Source of the DNA: Aeromonas popoffii
GTDB lineage: Bacteria; Pseudomonadota; Gammaproteobacteria; Enterobacterales; Aeromonadaceae
Length of the DNA stretch: 62,386 nt
Direction of reading: 5' to 3'
Assembly (NCBI RefSeq): GCF_000820025.1
Contig: NZ_CDBI01000016.1
Span: 1 to 62,386 of the forward strand
Shown here: piece by piece, positions 27,329 through 36,502 of the stretch
How positions within the stretch are numbered: the first letter of the stretch is position 1
How the letters are laid out: each line of letters begins with the position of its first letter
Translations under genes and position numbers: made by a program
The notes under the pieces: generated by a model
Told to the model about the DNA's origin: nothing
Seen by the model: the letters and a program-made list of their open reading frames with translations, nothing else
Databases searched by the model: none

Positions 27329-27357
27329 AAAAAAGCGAGCCAATGGCTCGCTTTTTT
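27329..27357 (+). terminator. Terminator of efp
   Basis: 13-bp stem AAAAAAGCGAGCC/GGCTCGCTTTTTT with loop AAT. Confidence 0.95.
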
Positions 27358-27426
27358 ATTGATGCCATACCCGCGCTTCAGAAAACCGGCCCAGTGCCGC
27401 TAACCCAGTTAACCGGGGAGCGCACT

Positions 27427-28191
27427 ATGGCCAGATTATCCTTATCACTGCTGTTACTGACCCTGCTGGCAAGCCACGTTTCGCAGGCCAGCGACGTCGC
27501 GCCCCCCATCGCCAAGCCACAGCCCCTCGACTACTGGCAAAACAGCGACTGGCAGGGGCTGCCCAACAGTATCCAGATAGACAAGCAGACGGTGCTGTTT
27601 GCCAAGCACGACAGCGACAGCTATGTCGGACTGGCGATCCTGCTGCCGGACTGGCAGCGCAGCGGCCAGCTGTGGCAGCTGACCCGCACCCTCGGCCAGC
27701 TTGGCTTCGATACCCTGCTGCTGCTCCCCTCCCCCCAACAGATTGAGCTGGATCCCGCTGCCGAGAAGAAACAGCAGGCCATTGATGACTTTCGCAAGCA
27801 GTTTGCCACCCGCATCAGCACGCTGGGGGACGCCAAGCTGCAGGAGGGGGGCTTCAAGCTGATACTGGCGCAGGGCACCAGCGCCGCCTGGGCCGTCAAC
27901 CTTATCGCCAGCGAGCAACTGCCCGCCCCCGATGCTCTGGTGCTGCTGGACGGCTTCTTCCCCAATCAGCAGAGCAATCAGACCCTGGCCAAGCAGATAG
28001 CCCAGGCCACCATGCCGACCCTGGATCTCTATCAGGAAGAGGGCGGCCGCTGGCCCCTGCTGGCCGCCGAGGCCCGCCAGAGCGAGAGCCGCCGCAGCCA
28101 CAAGCTCAACTACCGTCCCTACGCCCTGATGGATCTGGATGAGACGTCAACCCGCATTCAGGGCTGGCTCAACCACCTCGGTTGGCTCTGA
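27427..28191 (+). CDS. DUF3530 exported alpha/beta-hydrolase-like protein
   Basis: A 254-residue periplasmic protein. The frame is open from 27325, but that start lies inside the efp terminator. The ATG at 27427, after GGGGAG, gives a signal peptide (MARLSLSLLLLTLLASHVSQASD). The body matches the DUF3530 family: LAILLPDWQRSGQLWQLTRTL, then LILAQGTSAAWAVNLI in place of a classical GxSxG nucleophile elbow, then ALVLLDGFFP. The GTSAA elbow keeps a Ser, but activity is not established. It follows efp as a separate transcription unit. Confidence 0.8.
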   Translation: MARLSLSLLLLTLLASHVSQASDVAPPIAKPQPLDYWQNSDWQGLPNSIQIDKQTVLFAKHDSDSYVGLAILLPDWQRSGQLWQLTRTLGQLGFDTLLLLPSPQQIELDPAAEKKQQAIDDFRKQFATRISTLGDAKLQEGGFKLILAQGTSAAWAVNLIASEQLPAPDALVLLDGFFPNQQSNQTLAKQIAQATMPTLDLYQEEGGRWPLLAAEARQSESRRSHKLNYRPYALMDLDETSTRIQGWLNHLGWL

Positions 28192-28319
28192 GCCCTGCCG
28201 CCGCGCCAAAATGCTGCCTGCCTCACATCCGTCGCGATCAGATCGCCGCTGAGCCCGTTCGGGCTGGCTCCCGGACGCCCATATTTGGCATCATGACGGC
28301 TCCAATGGCAGGAGGCGTC

Positions 28320-29276
28320 ATGCAGCAGATAGTTTTTCTCGATAGCGATACCCTGGATGCGGGTGTCACCCTGCACCATCCCGGCTTCCCCCACCACTGG
28401 CAAAGCCATGCGAGCACGGCTCCCGAACAGGTGGTGGAGCGGCTCCGATGCGCCAGCATTGCCATCATCAACAAGGTGCGCATCGGTGCCGCCGAACTGG
28501 CCCAGTTGCCGGATCTGAAACTCATCGCCCTGGCCGCCACCGGCAGCGACAACGTGGATCTGGAGGCATGCCGCGCCGCTGGCGTCGGGGTGTGCAACAT
28601 CCGCAACTACTCGGGCCCCTCGGTGCCGGAGCACGCCATGGCGCTGATGCTGGCCCTGTCGCGCAATGTGTTCGCCTGGCGCCAATCTCTGCAGGAGGGG
28701 CGCTGGCAGCAGAGCGGCCAGTTTTGCTTCTTCGATCACCCCATCATGGATCTGCACGGCAAGCGGCTCGGCATCATCGGCAAGGGCACCCTGGGCCAGG
28801 CGCTCGGCGAGCGGGCCAAGGGGATCGGCATGGAGGTGCGCTACGCCCAGAGTCAGGTGGGCGCCAGTCACGATGAAGATCGGCTGCCACTGGACGCGCT
28901 GCTGCAAAGCTCGGATGTGATCAGCCTGCACTGCCCGCTCACCCCCTACACCCGTCACCTGATTGGCGAGCGGGAGCTGGCGCTGATGAAACCGGGCGCG
29001 CTGCTGATCAACGTGGGCCGGGGCGGTCTGGTGGATGAAGAGGCCTTGCTGCGGGCGCTGGCCAACGGCCGGCTCGGTGGTGCCGGCTTCGACGTGGCGA
29101 GCGTCGAGCCGCCGCCCCCCGATCACCCGCTGATGCAGGCCCTGCAATACCCCAACTTTATCCTGACCCCACACGTGGCCTGGGCCAGCGAGGAGTCGAT
29201 GCAGCGTCTCGCGGATCAGCTGATCGACAACATCAACGCCTTCGCCGAGGGACGACGCCAGCACCGGCTGGTCTGA
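28320..29276 (+). CDS. D-2-hydroxyacid dehydrogenase (HprA-like)
   Basis: A 318-residue NAD(P)-dependent 2-hydroxyacid dehydrogenase, close in type to glycerate/hydroxypyruvate reductase. The frame is open from 28182, but the ATG at 28320 after GCAGGAGGCG is clearly right. The cofactor motif is GIIGKGTLGQALGERAKG (about 148-165). Catalytic residues lie in LINVGRGGLVDEEAL (Arg), FDVASVEPPP (Glu) and LTPHVAWAS (His). The product probably interconverts hydroxypyruvate or glyoxylate with the D-hydroxyacid. It is 128 bp after the DUF3530 gene. Confidence 0.9.
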   Translation: MQQIVFLDSDTLDAGVTLHHPGFPHHWQSHASTAPEQVVERLRCASIAIINKVRIGAAELAQLPDLKLIALAATGSDNVDLEACRAAGVGVCNIRNYSGPSVPEHAMALMLALSRNVFAWRQSLQEGRWQQSGQFCFFDHPIMDLHGKRLGIIGKGTLGQALGERAKGIGMEVRYAQSQVGASHDEDRLPLDALLQSSDVISLHCPLTPYTRHLIGERELALMKPGALLINVGRGGLVDEEALLRALANGRLGGAGFDVASVEPPPPDHPLMQALQYPNFILTPHVAWASEESMQRLADQLIDNINAFAEGRRQHRLV

Positions 29277-29289
29277 ACCACAGCATGCG

Positions 29290-29313
29290 AAAAGGGGCCG
29301 GTTGGCCCCTTTT
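29290..29313 (+). terminator. Terminator after the dehydrogenase gene
   Basis: Stem AAAAGGGGCC/GGCCCCTTTT with loop GGTT; convergent with the glycine-zipper gene. Confidence 0.85.
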
Positions 29314-29357
29314 GCTTATGGCTCATCACTATGGTGCGCCAGCCAGCACGGCTGACA

Positions 29358-29828
29358 TCAGTCATCGTGGTGCCATCTGTGTTTCTTGTGCTTCTTGTGT
29401 TTCTTGTGGTGCCTGTGCCTATCGTCGTAGTAGCGGTCGTTGTTGCTCTTGTGACCATCTCCCGTCTTGGCACCTATGGCCGACCCACTGGCACCGCCGA
29501 TGCCGGCACCGATCAGCTGGCCCGTGCTGCCTCCCACGCTCTTGCCGATGGCTGCCCCGCCCAGCGCACCGACGGCGCCCCCCAGGGCCGCTTCATTCTT
29601 GTTGCCCTTGTTGGCAGTGGCGGCGCCACCGGCCGCGCCACCGACGGCCGCTCCCACCAGGGCGCCGGTATCGCCTCCCAGCTCCTTGCCGATCATGGTG
29701 CCCGCCACGCCACCGGCACCACCGCCGAGTATGGTGTTGAGGGTTTCCGAGGCCTGCACTGCGCCGCTCACCAGCAACAGGGAGCCCAACAGGGCCAGGG
29801 CGCTCATGCCGTGCTTTTTCATCTCCAT
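29358..29828 (-). CDS. Glycine-zipper exported protein with His/Lys-rich tail
   Basis: A 156-residue protein. The ATG at 29828 is preceded by AGGAG with 6-bp spacing; a second ATG two codons later is possible. A signal peptide (residues about 4-27, ending VQASE) is followed by glycine-zipper repeats such as GGGAGGVAGTMIGKELGG and GGAVGALGGAAIGKSVGG, spanning about residues 34-125. The last 25 residues are RHRHHKKHKKHKKHRWHHDD, a strongly basic, possibly metal- or polyanion-binding tail. Relatives (OmpA-like/YMGG and SlyB-type proteins) associate with the outer membrane. The tail is the unusual part. Confidence 0.85.
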   Translation of the reverse strand: MEMKKHGMSALALLGSLLLVSGAVQASETLNTILGGGAGGVAGTMIGKELGGDTGALVGAAVGGAAGGAATANKGNKNEAALGGAVGALGGAAIGKSVGGSTGQLIGAGIGGASGSAIGAKTGDGHKSNNDRYYDDRHRHHKKHKKHKKHRWHHDD

Positions 29829-30473
29829 GGGATACTCCTGTCAAACCTGATTAATTTCCCCTGCACTATACAAATCGCCGCCCACTCCGCCAGTGGCCCC
29901 CGCGGCCTGACACCTCATACAAAAGCATCCGAGCCAGAAAAAGGCGCTCAAGATGAAAGACTAATTATATGAAAATAAAGATAAAAAAATGCTGTTCAGC
30001 ACAAGGTGAGCGGTATCTCCCCCCGGCCAGGACTGTCGCAGCCCGCTACGCTCACGCCGGGATAAGACAGATATTGTCAGCGAAGGGGAGCCAGACTCAC
30101 CGCCAGTCTCCGGTGACGAAGAGGGATGCCAGCGATCCCGCCCCAGCCACTTGCGCTGATAGCGGCAGTCGTCGGCCCGCTCGAACAGAAAAGAGGGCGA
30201 ACAGCCGGAGTGACAGTATCTGATGGTGAAAATACCGGATTACTCATTGATTTAAATACGCTGAACGAGGGCTAATTGACAAAAAAGATAACAATGTGAG
30301 CGCACTCATTCAGGCTGTGCATATGTATATCCACAAAAAGTAAAAACAGTGACCACTGTGCGTTGACGGTTAAGCGGGAAGGCGGTGTTATAGTCTATAG
30401 CTTGCACAATCGTAGCCGGATGGCCTTCTCTCTGGCCACCGAATGCGATTATCTGTCAAACCAAGGAGATGTT
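29829..30473. other. Long intergenic region with the nitroreductase promoter
   Basis: About 645 bp with no convincing gene. An 84-codon frame at 29969-30223 has no ribosome site and a composition typical of noise. The right end carries TG-N-TATAGT at 30386-30394, an extended -10 for the nitroreductase; a TTGACG at 30363-30368 is 20 bp upstream, longer than optimal. An AT-rich block (29960-29995 and 30225-30350) flanks a GC-rich middle. Confidence 0.45.
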
Positions 30474-31076
30474 ATGAGCAGTCCGTTTATCGAACAGATC
30501 AAAGCACGTCGTACCATCTATGCCCTGGGCGACCAGGTCTCTCACACACCGGAGCAGCTGACGGCCCTCATCCAGGATGCCATCAAGCACAGCCCCTCCT
30601 CTTTCAACTCCCAGAGCTCCCGCGCCGTCATTCTGTTTGGCGCCCAGCACCACACGCTGTGGGACATCGTCAAGGCGGAGCTGAAGAAGATAGTACCGCC
30701 GGAGGCCTATGCCCAAAGTGAAGCCAAGGTGGATGGCAGCTTCCGGGCCGGCTTCGGTACCGTGCTCTTCTTCGAAGACACCGACGTCATCAAAGATCTG
30801 CAACAGAAATTCGCGCTGTATGCCGACAACTTCCCCATCTGGTCCGAACATGCCACCGGCATTGCCCAGTTTGCGGTCTGGACGACCCTGGCTCAGGAGA
30901 AGATCGGCGCCTCCCTGCAGCACTACAACCCGCTGATCGACGAAGCGGTGCGCAAGGAGTGGAACCTGCCCGCCAGCTGGCTGTTGCGCGCCCAGATGCC
31001 CTTTGGCAGCATCAAGCAACCGGCCGGAGACAAGACCTTTATCGACGACACCAGCCGTTTCCGCGTGTTCAAATAA
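30474..31076 (+). CDS. Nitroreductase-family protein (HY1/YdgI-like)
   Basis: A 200-residue FMN-dependent oxidoreductase. The frame is open from 30363, but the ATG at 30474 after AAGGAGATGTT gives MSSPFIEQIKARRTIYALGD, the standard start of this clade. FMN-binding segments are IKARRTIYALG, HSPSSFNSQSSRAVILFG and the C-terminal ASWLLRAQMPFGSIKQPAG. The clade includes the yeast HBN1/Frm2 and bacterial YdgI-like enzymes, which respond to fatty acids or oxidative stress. The reduced substrate is unknown. It is a single gene with its own promoter and terminator. Confidence 0.88.
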   Translation: MSSPFIEQIKARRTIYALGDQVSHTPEQLTALIQDAIKHSPSSFNSQSSRAVILFGAQHHTLWDIVKAELKKIVPPEAYAQSEAKVDGSFRAGFGTVLFFEDTDVIKDLQQKFALYADNFPIWSEHATGIAQFAVWTTLAQEKIGASLQHYNPLIDEAVRKEWNLPASWLLRAQMPFGSIKQPAGDKTFIDDTSRFRVFK

Positions 31077-31089
31077 CGGTTGAGATAGC

Positions 31090-31119
31090 AAAACGCCCCC
31101 GGAGTTCGGGGGCGTTTTT
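31090..31119. terminator. Terminator after the nitroreductase gene
   Basis: 12-bp stem AAAACGCCCCCG/CGGGGGCGTTTT with loop GAGTT and T run. Confidence 0.93.
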
Positions 31120-31186
31120 ATTGCGGCAGGCCGTGCTGATGGCGATAACTCATACCGCAATATGCGGCCGCCGCGCGCTCCGCCGC

Positions 31187-31837
31187 TCAGGCGGGCAGCG
31201 TCACCAGCAGGGACTCGCCTTCCCCCAACTCCACCTTCACCTCTCGCCAGTCGCGGATCACCGCCACCACCGCCGGATTGAGCGGCGCATCGCCCCCTAC
31301 CTGCACCACGGTGCAGCCTGCATGCAAGGCGCTCTCGATACCGGCCGGCGCATCCTCGAATACCAGACAGTAAGCGGGCGACCGGCCAAGCCGTTCGGCG
31401 CCCAGCAGATAGGGTTCGGGATCGGGTTTGCCATTGGTCACCGCTTCGGCCCCCACCAGCACGGCGGGCAACGGCAAACCGGCACAATTCAGGCGATGGC
31501 GAGCAACCCGATCACTGGCGGAGGTCACGATGGCCCAACGCTGTGGCGGCAAGCGGCGCAGCAGCTCGTCACACCCGGTGATGGCCTCGCCACCGGTATG
31601 CAGCATCTCCAGCTCGTCGAGCCGCGCGGCCTCCCGCTCCACATCCAGTTGCGGGGCCAGCGCCCGGATCACCTCCCGCGAGCGCATGCCGTGGCACATC
31701 GCCAGCACCGGCTCGGGGGCAAGCTGATGATGCTGGCACCAGAGCCGCCACACCTTCTCCACATCACCGGTCGAGCAGACCAGGGTGCCATCCATATCGA
31801 GCAGCAGGGCGGATACCGACAAGGTGATATTACTCAT
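31187..31837 (-). CDS. HAD-IA family phosphatase
   Basis: A 216-residue haloacid dehalogenase-type hydrolase, probably a sugar-phosphate phosphatase. Motif I is LLLDMDGTLVCSTG (nucleophile and acid/base Asp), motif II is VTSASDR, motif III is the Lys in NGKPDPEPYLLGA and motif IV is VFEDAPAG. A cap domain lies between motifs I and II. The frame opens at 31885, where ATGA overlaps the upstream stop. AGGAGTGCC precedes the ATG at 31837, which I prefer. It is co-transcribed with the small protein gene and opposite the LysR gene at 32244. Confidence 0.9.
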   Translation of the reverse strand: MSNITLSVSALLLDMDGTLVCSTGDVEKVWRLWCQHHQLAPEPVLAMCHGMRSREVIRALAPQLDVEREAARLDELEMLHTGGEAITGCDELLRRLPPQRWAIVTSASDRVARHRLNCAGLPLPAVLVGAEAVTNGKPDPEPYLLGAERLGRSPAYCLVFEDAPAGIESALHAGCTVVQVGGDAPLNPAVVAVIRDWREVKVELGEGESLLVTLPA

Positions 31838-31881
31838 GCCGGCACTCCTTTCTGTTCTCATATCGGCGCTCATACCAGTAC

Positions 31882-32127
31882 TCATGCAGACACCCCGGCC
31901 AACTCGGGTGCAGCGCCAGAGATCGCATCGGCAAAGGCCTGTTGCTGGGCGGCACGCTCATAACAGGCCAGCGCCTGCTCGGCACTGCCAGCCCACACCT
32001 GCAAGGGACCGACCACAAACCCCTGTTGCAACAGGCTGGCGAGCAGCTCCCCCGTCTCAGGTGCTGCCAATGGCTGGGCCAGCACCAGCGTGCCCTTGAT
32101 CAAAAAAAGATAACGTTGAGTCGACAT
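31882..32127 (-). CDS. Small YciI-like protein of unknown function
   Basis: An 81-residue protein with no signal peptide. Its sequence TQRYLFLIKGTLVLAQPLAAPETGELLASLLQQGFVVGPLQVWAG has the alternating strand and helix pattern of small ferredoxin-like alpha/beta proteins such as YciI, but I do not recognise the family. AGGAG lies upstream of the ATG. It is the first gene of a two-gene unit with the HAD phosphatase and is divergent from a LysR regulator, so it may be under that regulator's control. Confidence 0.6.
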   Translation of the reverse strand: MSTQRYLFLIKGTLVLAQPLAAPETGELLASLLQQGFVVGPLQVWAGSAEQALACYERAAQQQAFADAISGAAPELAGVSA

Positions 32128-32193
32128 GATATGGCTCCTTGTTTCAGGTCGGAGGGAGCTGCGACTCCCTTTACCGGACCATTAGAACAAGTC

Positions 32194-32212
32194 GATTAGA
32201 TAATTTATAATC
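32194..32212. promoter_or_regulatory. Candidate LysR operator in the divergent region
   Basis: GATTA-N9-TAATC, a 19-bp AT-rich interrupted palindrome placed between the small-protein/HAD unit (minus) and the LysR gene (plus). LysR proteins commonly bind such T-N11-A type sites between divergent genes. Confidence 0.5.
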
Positions 32213-32243
32213 AATAAATCACCACTTTAGATAACCATATGGA

Positions 32244-33152
32244 ATGAAATTCGACCTGAGGCAACTGCAGGCATTCGTGATGCTGGCCGAGACCGCCAAC
32301 TACCGGGAAGCAGCCAGCCGGCTGTTCATCACCCAACCGGCCCTGACCAAGCAGATCCAGGGGCTGGAGCAGGCCCTTGGCAGCACCCTGTTCAATCGCG
32401 GTCGCCACGGCGCCGGATTAACGGCCATCGGCGCCCAGCTGCTCACCCAGGCGAGCGCACTGGTCGAACACGGCAGGGAGTTTGAAAGCCACGCGCTGGC
32501 GGTGGCGAGTGGCGTGGCCGGGCGGCTCAAGATTGGTTTCGGCCTGTCGAGCTTTGCACTGGCCCCTGCGCTGGTGGCCCGCTTCAAACAGCAGGTCACG
32601 GACGTGATGGTCCATCTGCAGGATATGCCCTCCGCCATCCAGCAGGAGCAGCTGATCTCCGGCCAGTTGCAGCTTGGCTTTATGCGCAGGCCCCAGATAC
32701 CACAGCTGCGGGAACACCGGCTGCTGATCGATCGGCTGGTGCTGGCAGTACCGACCCGGATGACCGCGCCCGATCCGGCCGCATTCGATGTCCAGCACGC
32801 CTTGGCCAGCCAGCCACTGCTGCAGATGGTGGGCCGCCGCTGTCCCGGTCTCAGCCAGCAGATCGCCGGTTTTCTCGGCGCCAACCGGCTGACGGGCATG
32901 ATCCAGGAAGCCGAAGATATCCAGACCCTGGTGGCACTGGTGGCCGCTGGCATCGGCAACGCCATACTGCCGCGCAGCGTCAGCTTTATCGCACGCCCCG
33001 ATGTCACTCTCTACCCCCTCTTTGGCCCCGGCTCCGAGTGGGAAGTCAGCATGGTATGGAACCCTGATGTGGCCGACCCCATACGGGATCACTTCGTCAG
33101 GCAGGTGATCGCCAGCCACCCCACGCCGGTATCGGCCACTCCCGAGCGCTGA
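32244..33152 (+). CDS. LysR-family transcriptional regulator
   Basis: A 302-residue LTTR. The N-terminal winged helix is intact (LRQLQAFVMLAETANYREAASRLFITQPALTKQI), followed by an effector-binding domain. The residues ALVAAGIGNAILPRS in the C-terminal lobe are typical. The ATG at 32244 has only a weak ribosome site. It is divergent from the small-protein/HAD unit and probably controls it, with autoregulation, through the palindrome at 32194-32212. It is related in form to the cyn/gcv-type LTTRs; the effector is unknown. Confidence 0.9.
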   Translation: MKFDLRQLQAFVMLAETANYREAASRLFITQPALTKQIQGLEQALGSTLFNRGRHGAGLTAIGAQLLTQASALVEHGREFESHALAVASGVAGRLKIGFGLSSFALAPALVARFKQQVTDVMVHLQDMPSAIQQEQLISGQLQLGFMRRPQIPQLREHRLLIDRLVLAVPTRMTAPDPAAFDVQHALASQPLLQMVGRRCPGLSQQIAGFLGANRLTGMIQEAEDIQTLVALVAAGIGNAILPRSVSFIARPDVTLYPLFGPGSEWEVSMVWNPDVADPIRDHFVRQVIASHPTPVSATPER

Positions 33153-33254
33153 TACCGACGCTCACGGGCGGCCAAAACAGTGCGCCCCATGAAGGGGCGC
33201 ATTCAGAATGAGAGCAGCAGCAAGGATCAACAGTTGGCACAGTGACGGCGGTGT

Positions 33255-33548
33255 TTACCCGCCCCTTTGACGCAATAGAGCACCGCATCGGCCACCGCCA
33301 GCTTCCCCCTCCCCGTCCATCTTCATATTCGGGCAGTGTTGCAGGAATCAGGTTGCCTCGTCGCAGGAGGTCATCTGGGAACAATACTCACGACCATCGT
33401 ACTCATAGCGACGAGCCGGCATCTGCGAGGCGCTGGAGGCACGGCTTTCGCCGCCGACGGAGGAAACCGGCAAGGGGGCCATCGACTCGCCAGAAAAGCG
33501 GGAATAGATGGAAAATAGGCCAGCGAGCGCCAGCCGTACCTTGTTCAT
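33255..33548 (-). pseudogene. Excalibur-domain small exported protein, interrupted by TGA
   Basis: The ATG at 33548 begins a 66-codon frame with a short N-terminal hydrophobic stretch and ends at a TGA (33350-33348). Just before the stop the sequence reads YCSQMTSCDEAT, and in the same frame after it FLQHCPNMKMDGEGE, together forming most of the Cys-rich calcium-binding excalibur motif (C...M.SC.EA..FL..CP...MDG.G). The TGA therefore replaces a probable Trp or similar codon. The frame then reaches a TAA at 33257-33255. A small frameshift near the G runs may also have occurred. Read as a decaying gene. Confidence 0.6.
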
Positions 33549-33581
33549 GAACTCAGATCCCTCGTGATGGCGCTCGGCGTC

Positions 33582-34745
33582 TTATACCAGCCCCAGCGCA
33601 TAGCGCAGCGCCATCTCCTTGACCGGGCCTGCCTTGTCCGCCAGATTGAGGGCCAGATTGCGGGCCAACTTGAGGGGACCTATCTCGTTGCTGAACACCC
33701 CGTAGAAGAGATCCATCCCCGATTGCATCAGCAGGTTATCGGGGCGACGGCGACGCTCGTAACGCTCCGCCAGGGCCAGCTGATGCCAGTCGGCACCGGC
33801 CTTTTCCAGTAACCCGGCCCAGCAGGCCACGTCCTTGAAGCCGAGATTGACCCCCTGCCCCGCCAGCGGGTTGATGGTGTGGGCAGCATCGCCGAGCAGC
33901 ACCACCCGACCGGCGTGATAGTCATTGGCGTGGCGTCGTACCAGCGGGAAACTCCCCTTGGCCGTCACGGTAAACCCGCCGAGCCGGGCCGGAAAGTGGC
34001 GACGCACCTCCTCCCCCAGCCTTTCGTTGCTCATGGCCGACAGGGCGCGAATGCGGGCCGGGCTGTCATACCACACCAGGGAGCCATGCTGGCCGGGCAG
34101 CGGCAGGAAGGCACGCGGGCCGCTCGGGGTAAATTGCTGCCAGGTGATGTCCTCCTGTGCAAACGCTGTGTCGATATTGATCAGCATACAGTGCTGGCGA
34201 TACTCGAAGCGCGACACGCCTATGCCCGCCAGCCGACGCATCTGGGATTCGGCGCCATCGCAGGCCAACACCCAGTGGGCGGCGAGTTCAGTGCCATCGT
34301 CCAGGGTCAGCACCGCCTCGTTCCGCCCCTGCTGCAGGCGAGTGACCGCCGCCGGTGTGTGGGTCTGGATGTTGGGAAAATCCTCCATCCGCTTGAGCAG
34401 GGCCAGCTGCACCAGCCGGTTTTCGATGATGTAGCCAAGCAGGGGCAGGCCCAGATCGGCCGCATTGAAGCGGGTGGCAAAACCATCCAGCTCCCAGGTC
34501 TCCAGCCGGCGGTAGGAACAGAGTCGCATCTGCTGCAAGTGCGACCAGGCGCCGGCCTGAGCCAACAACGCCACCGAGGCCTGGCTGATAGCGGAAACCC
34601 GCAGATCCAGCGGCTGCGAGCAGGCGTATTGCTCGGGCAATTGGGTCTCTATCACCCGAATGGAGAGGCCCTGCGCCGCCAGCAGACAGGCGGTAGCGGC
34701 ACCGACCATGCCAGCGCCGACAATAGCGATATCACACTGTTCCAT
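33582..34745 (-). CDS. ubiF: Ubiquinone biosynthesis C-6 hydroxylase UbiF
   Basis: A 387-residue FAD-dependent monooxygenase of the UbiH/UbiF/UbiI family, acting in hydroxylation of the ubiquinone ring (DMQ to OHDMQ). The FAD motif is DIAIVGAGMVGAATACLLA, and GDAAHTINPLAGQGVNLGF is the second FAD motif. AWYDSPARIR-type and YRRLETWE segments match E. coli UbiF. The open frame extends to 34859, but the ATG at 34745 matches the family start. It is divergent from miaB, as in E. coli. The C-terminus ALRYALGL is conserved. Confidence 0.94.
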   Translation of the reverse strand: MEQCDIAIVGAGMVGAATACLLAAQGLSIRVIETQLPEQYACSQPLDLRVSAISQASVALLAQAGAWSHLQQMRLCSYRRLETWELDGFATRFNAADLGLPLLGYIIENRLVQLALLKRMEDFPNIQTHTPAAVTRLQQGRNEAVLTLDDGTELAAHWVLACDGAESQMRRLAGIGVSRFEYRQHCMLINIDTAFAQEDITWQQFTPSGPRAFLPLPGQHGSLVWYDSPARIRALSAMSNERLGEEVRRHFPARLGGFTVTAKGSFPLVRRHANDYHAGRVVLLGDAAHTINPLAGQGVNLGFKDVACWAGLLEKAGADWHQLALAERYERRRRPDNLLMQSGMDLFYGVFSNEIGPLKLARNLALNLADKAGPVKEMALRYALGLV

Positions 34746-35012
34746 AACTTGATTCCTGAAAGGGGACGCCCCGGACAAGGGTAGACGGGGCCAAACCGAA
34801 TGGAGACATGATACCGCAAGGGACCGGCAGAAACAGTGAGACAAATTGCGAATTGCCACGCAAAATCAAGGAGAAAGCCCGAGCAAATACCGGCGGGCCA
34901 AGAGGGAGAGAGCCCCATGACGGGCTGGATATTAGCTAGGCAGTATCCAGATTGCGGAGTAAAATGCCCGGTCCTTTGACCATGCCGATTTCAACACAAG
35001 TCAAGAGAAGCA

Positions 35013-36446
35013 ATGAGCAAGAAACTTCACATTAAAACCTGGGGTTGCCAGATGAACGAGTACGACTCGTCCAAGATGGCCGACCTGTTGGATGCCAGCA
35101 ATGGCTATGAACTGACCGAGGAGCCCGAAGAGGCAGATGTCTTGCTGCTGAATACCTGCTCCATCCGCGAAAAAGCACAGGAGAAGGTGTTCCATCAGCT
35201 GGGGCGCTGGAAAAAACTCAAGGCCAACAAGCCCGGTCTGGTGATCGGTGTGGGTGGCTGTGTCGCCTCTCAGGAGGGGGACAACATTCGCACTCGCGCC
35301 CCCTATGTGGATATCGTCTTCGGTCCCCAGACCCTGCATCGCCTGCCCGCCATGATCAAGCAGGTGCAGGAAGGCCGGGGTGCCCAGGTGGACATCGCCT
35401 TCCCCGAGATCGAAAAATTCGACAACATGCCGGAACCCCGTGCCGAAGGCGCCACCGCGTTCGTCTCCATCATGGAAGGCTGCTCCAAATACTGCTCCTT
35501 CTGCGTGGTGCCCTACACCCGTGGCGAGGAGGTGAGCCGGCCGATGGACGACGTGCTCTACGAAATCGCCCAGCTCGCCGAACAGGGCGTGCGCGAGGTG
35601 AACCTGCTGGGCCAGAACGTCAACGCCTACCGGGGCCCGACCTTTGATGGCAGCATCTGTTCCTTCGCCGAGCTGCTGCGACTGGTCGCTGCCATCGATG
35701 GCATAGACCGTATTCGCTACACCACCAGTCACCCGATCGAGTTCACCGACGACATCATCGAGGTCTACAAGGACACGCCGGAATTGGTCAGCTTCCTGCA
35801 CCTGCCGGTGCAAAGCGGTTCGGATCGCATCCTGACCATGATGAAGCGCCCGCATACCGTGCTGGAGTACAAGTCCAAGATCCGTCGCCTGCGCGCCGCC
35901 CGTCCCGACATCACCATCAGTTCCGACTTCATCGTCGGCTTCCCGAACGAGACGGACGAGGATTTCGAGGCCACCATGAAGCTTATCGAAGAGATCAACT
36001 TCGACATGAGCTTCAGCTTCATCTATAGCCCGCGCCCCGGCACACCGGCCGCCGACATGCCAGACGACGTCGACATGGAAGTGAAAAAGGCCCGGTTGGC
36101 CCGGCTGCAGCATGTCATCAACAACCAGTCGATGCAGATTGGCCGTGCCATGCTGGGCTCCACCCAGCGCATCCTGGTGGAAGGCCCCTCCCGGCTCGAC
36201 CCCATGCAGCTGTGTGGCCGCACCGAGAACAACCGGGTGGTCAACTTCGAAGGGCTGCACACCCTGATCGGCGGCTTTGCCGACGTGGAGATCACCGAGG
36301 TACGCCCCAACTCCCTGCGCGGTCGTTTTATCCGCGGCGAGGATGAGATGAACCTGCGCATTGCCACGGCGCCACGCGAGATCCTGGCACGCCGTCCAGA
36401 TAACGTGCCGGACGAGCTGGGCGTAGCCGCCTTCACTCCCCACTAA
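35013..36446 (+). CDS. miaB: tRNA-2-methylthio-N6-dimethylallyladenosine synthase
   Basis: A 477-residue radical-SAM methylthiotransferase that adds a methylthio group to i6A37 in tRNAs reading UNN codons. It has an N-terminal UPF0004 domain with three cluster cysteines (including [10 protein letters not shown] and NTCSIREKA), the radical-SAM motif [17 protein letters not shown], and a C-terminal TRAM domain. It is divergent from ubiF and first in the conserved miaB-ybeZ-ybeY-ybeX-lnt series. A TAAAAT at 34960-34965 may be the -10. Confidence 0.97.
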   Translation: MSKKLHIKTWGCQMNEYDSSKMADLLDASNGYELTEEPEEADVLLLNTCSIREKAQEKVFHQLGRWKKLKANKPGLVIGVGGCVASQEGDNIRTRAPYVDIVFGPQTLHRLPAMIKQVQEGRGAQVDIAFPEIEKFDNMPEPRAEGATAFVSIMEGCSKYCSFCVVPYTRGEEVSRPMDDVLYEIAQLAEQGVREVNLLGQNVNAYRGPTFDGSICSFAELLRLVAAIDGIDRIRYTTSHPIEFTDDIIEVYKDTPELVSFLHLPVQSGSDRILTMMKRPHTVLEYKSKIRRLRAARPDITISSDFIVGFPNETDEDFEATMKLIEEINFDMSFSFIYSPRPGTPAADMPDDVDMEVKKARLARLQHVINNQSMQIGRAMLGSTQRILVEGPSRLDPMQLCGRTENNRVVNFEGLHTLIGGFADVEITEVRPNSLRGRFIRGEDEMNLRIATAPREILARRPDNVPDELGVAAFTPH

Positions 36447-36502
36447 TCTCTTCGTGCCCATCTGGCCTGGCCTGATGGGCACTGCATCAAGACGAGGATA
36501 TT

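Noticed and set aside
29969..30223. 84-codon plus frame between the glycine-zipper and nitroreductase genes
   Set aside because: No ribosome site; Arg/Ser/Ala-rich composition typical of random GC-rich frame.
33255..33350. In-frame TGA as selenocysteine in the excalibur-like gene
   Set aside because: No SECIS-like hairpin or selenoprotein family precedent; a nonsense mutation is simpler.
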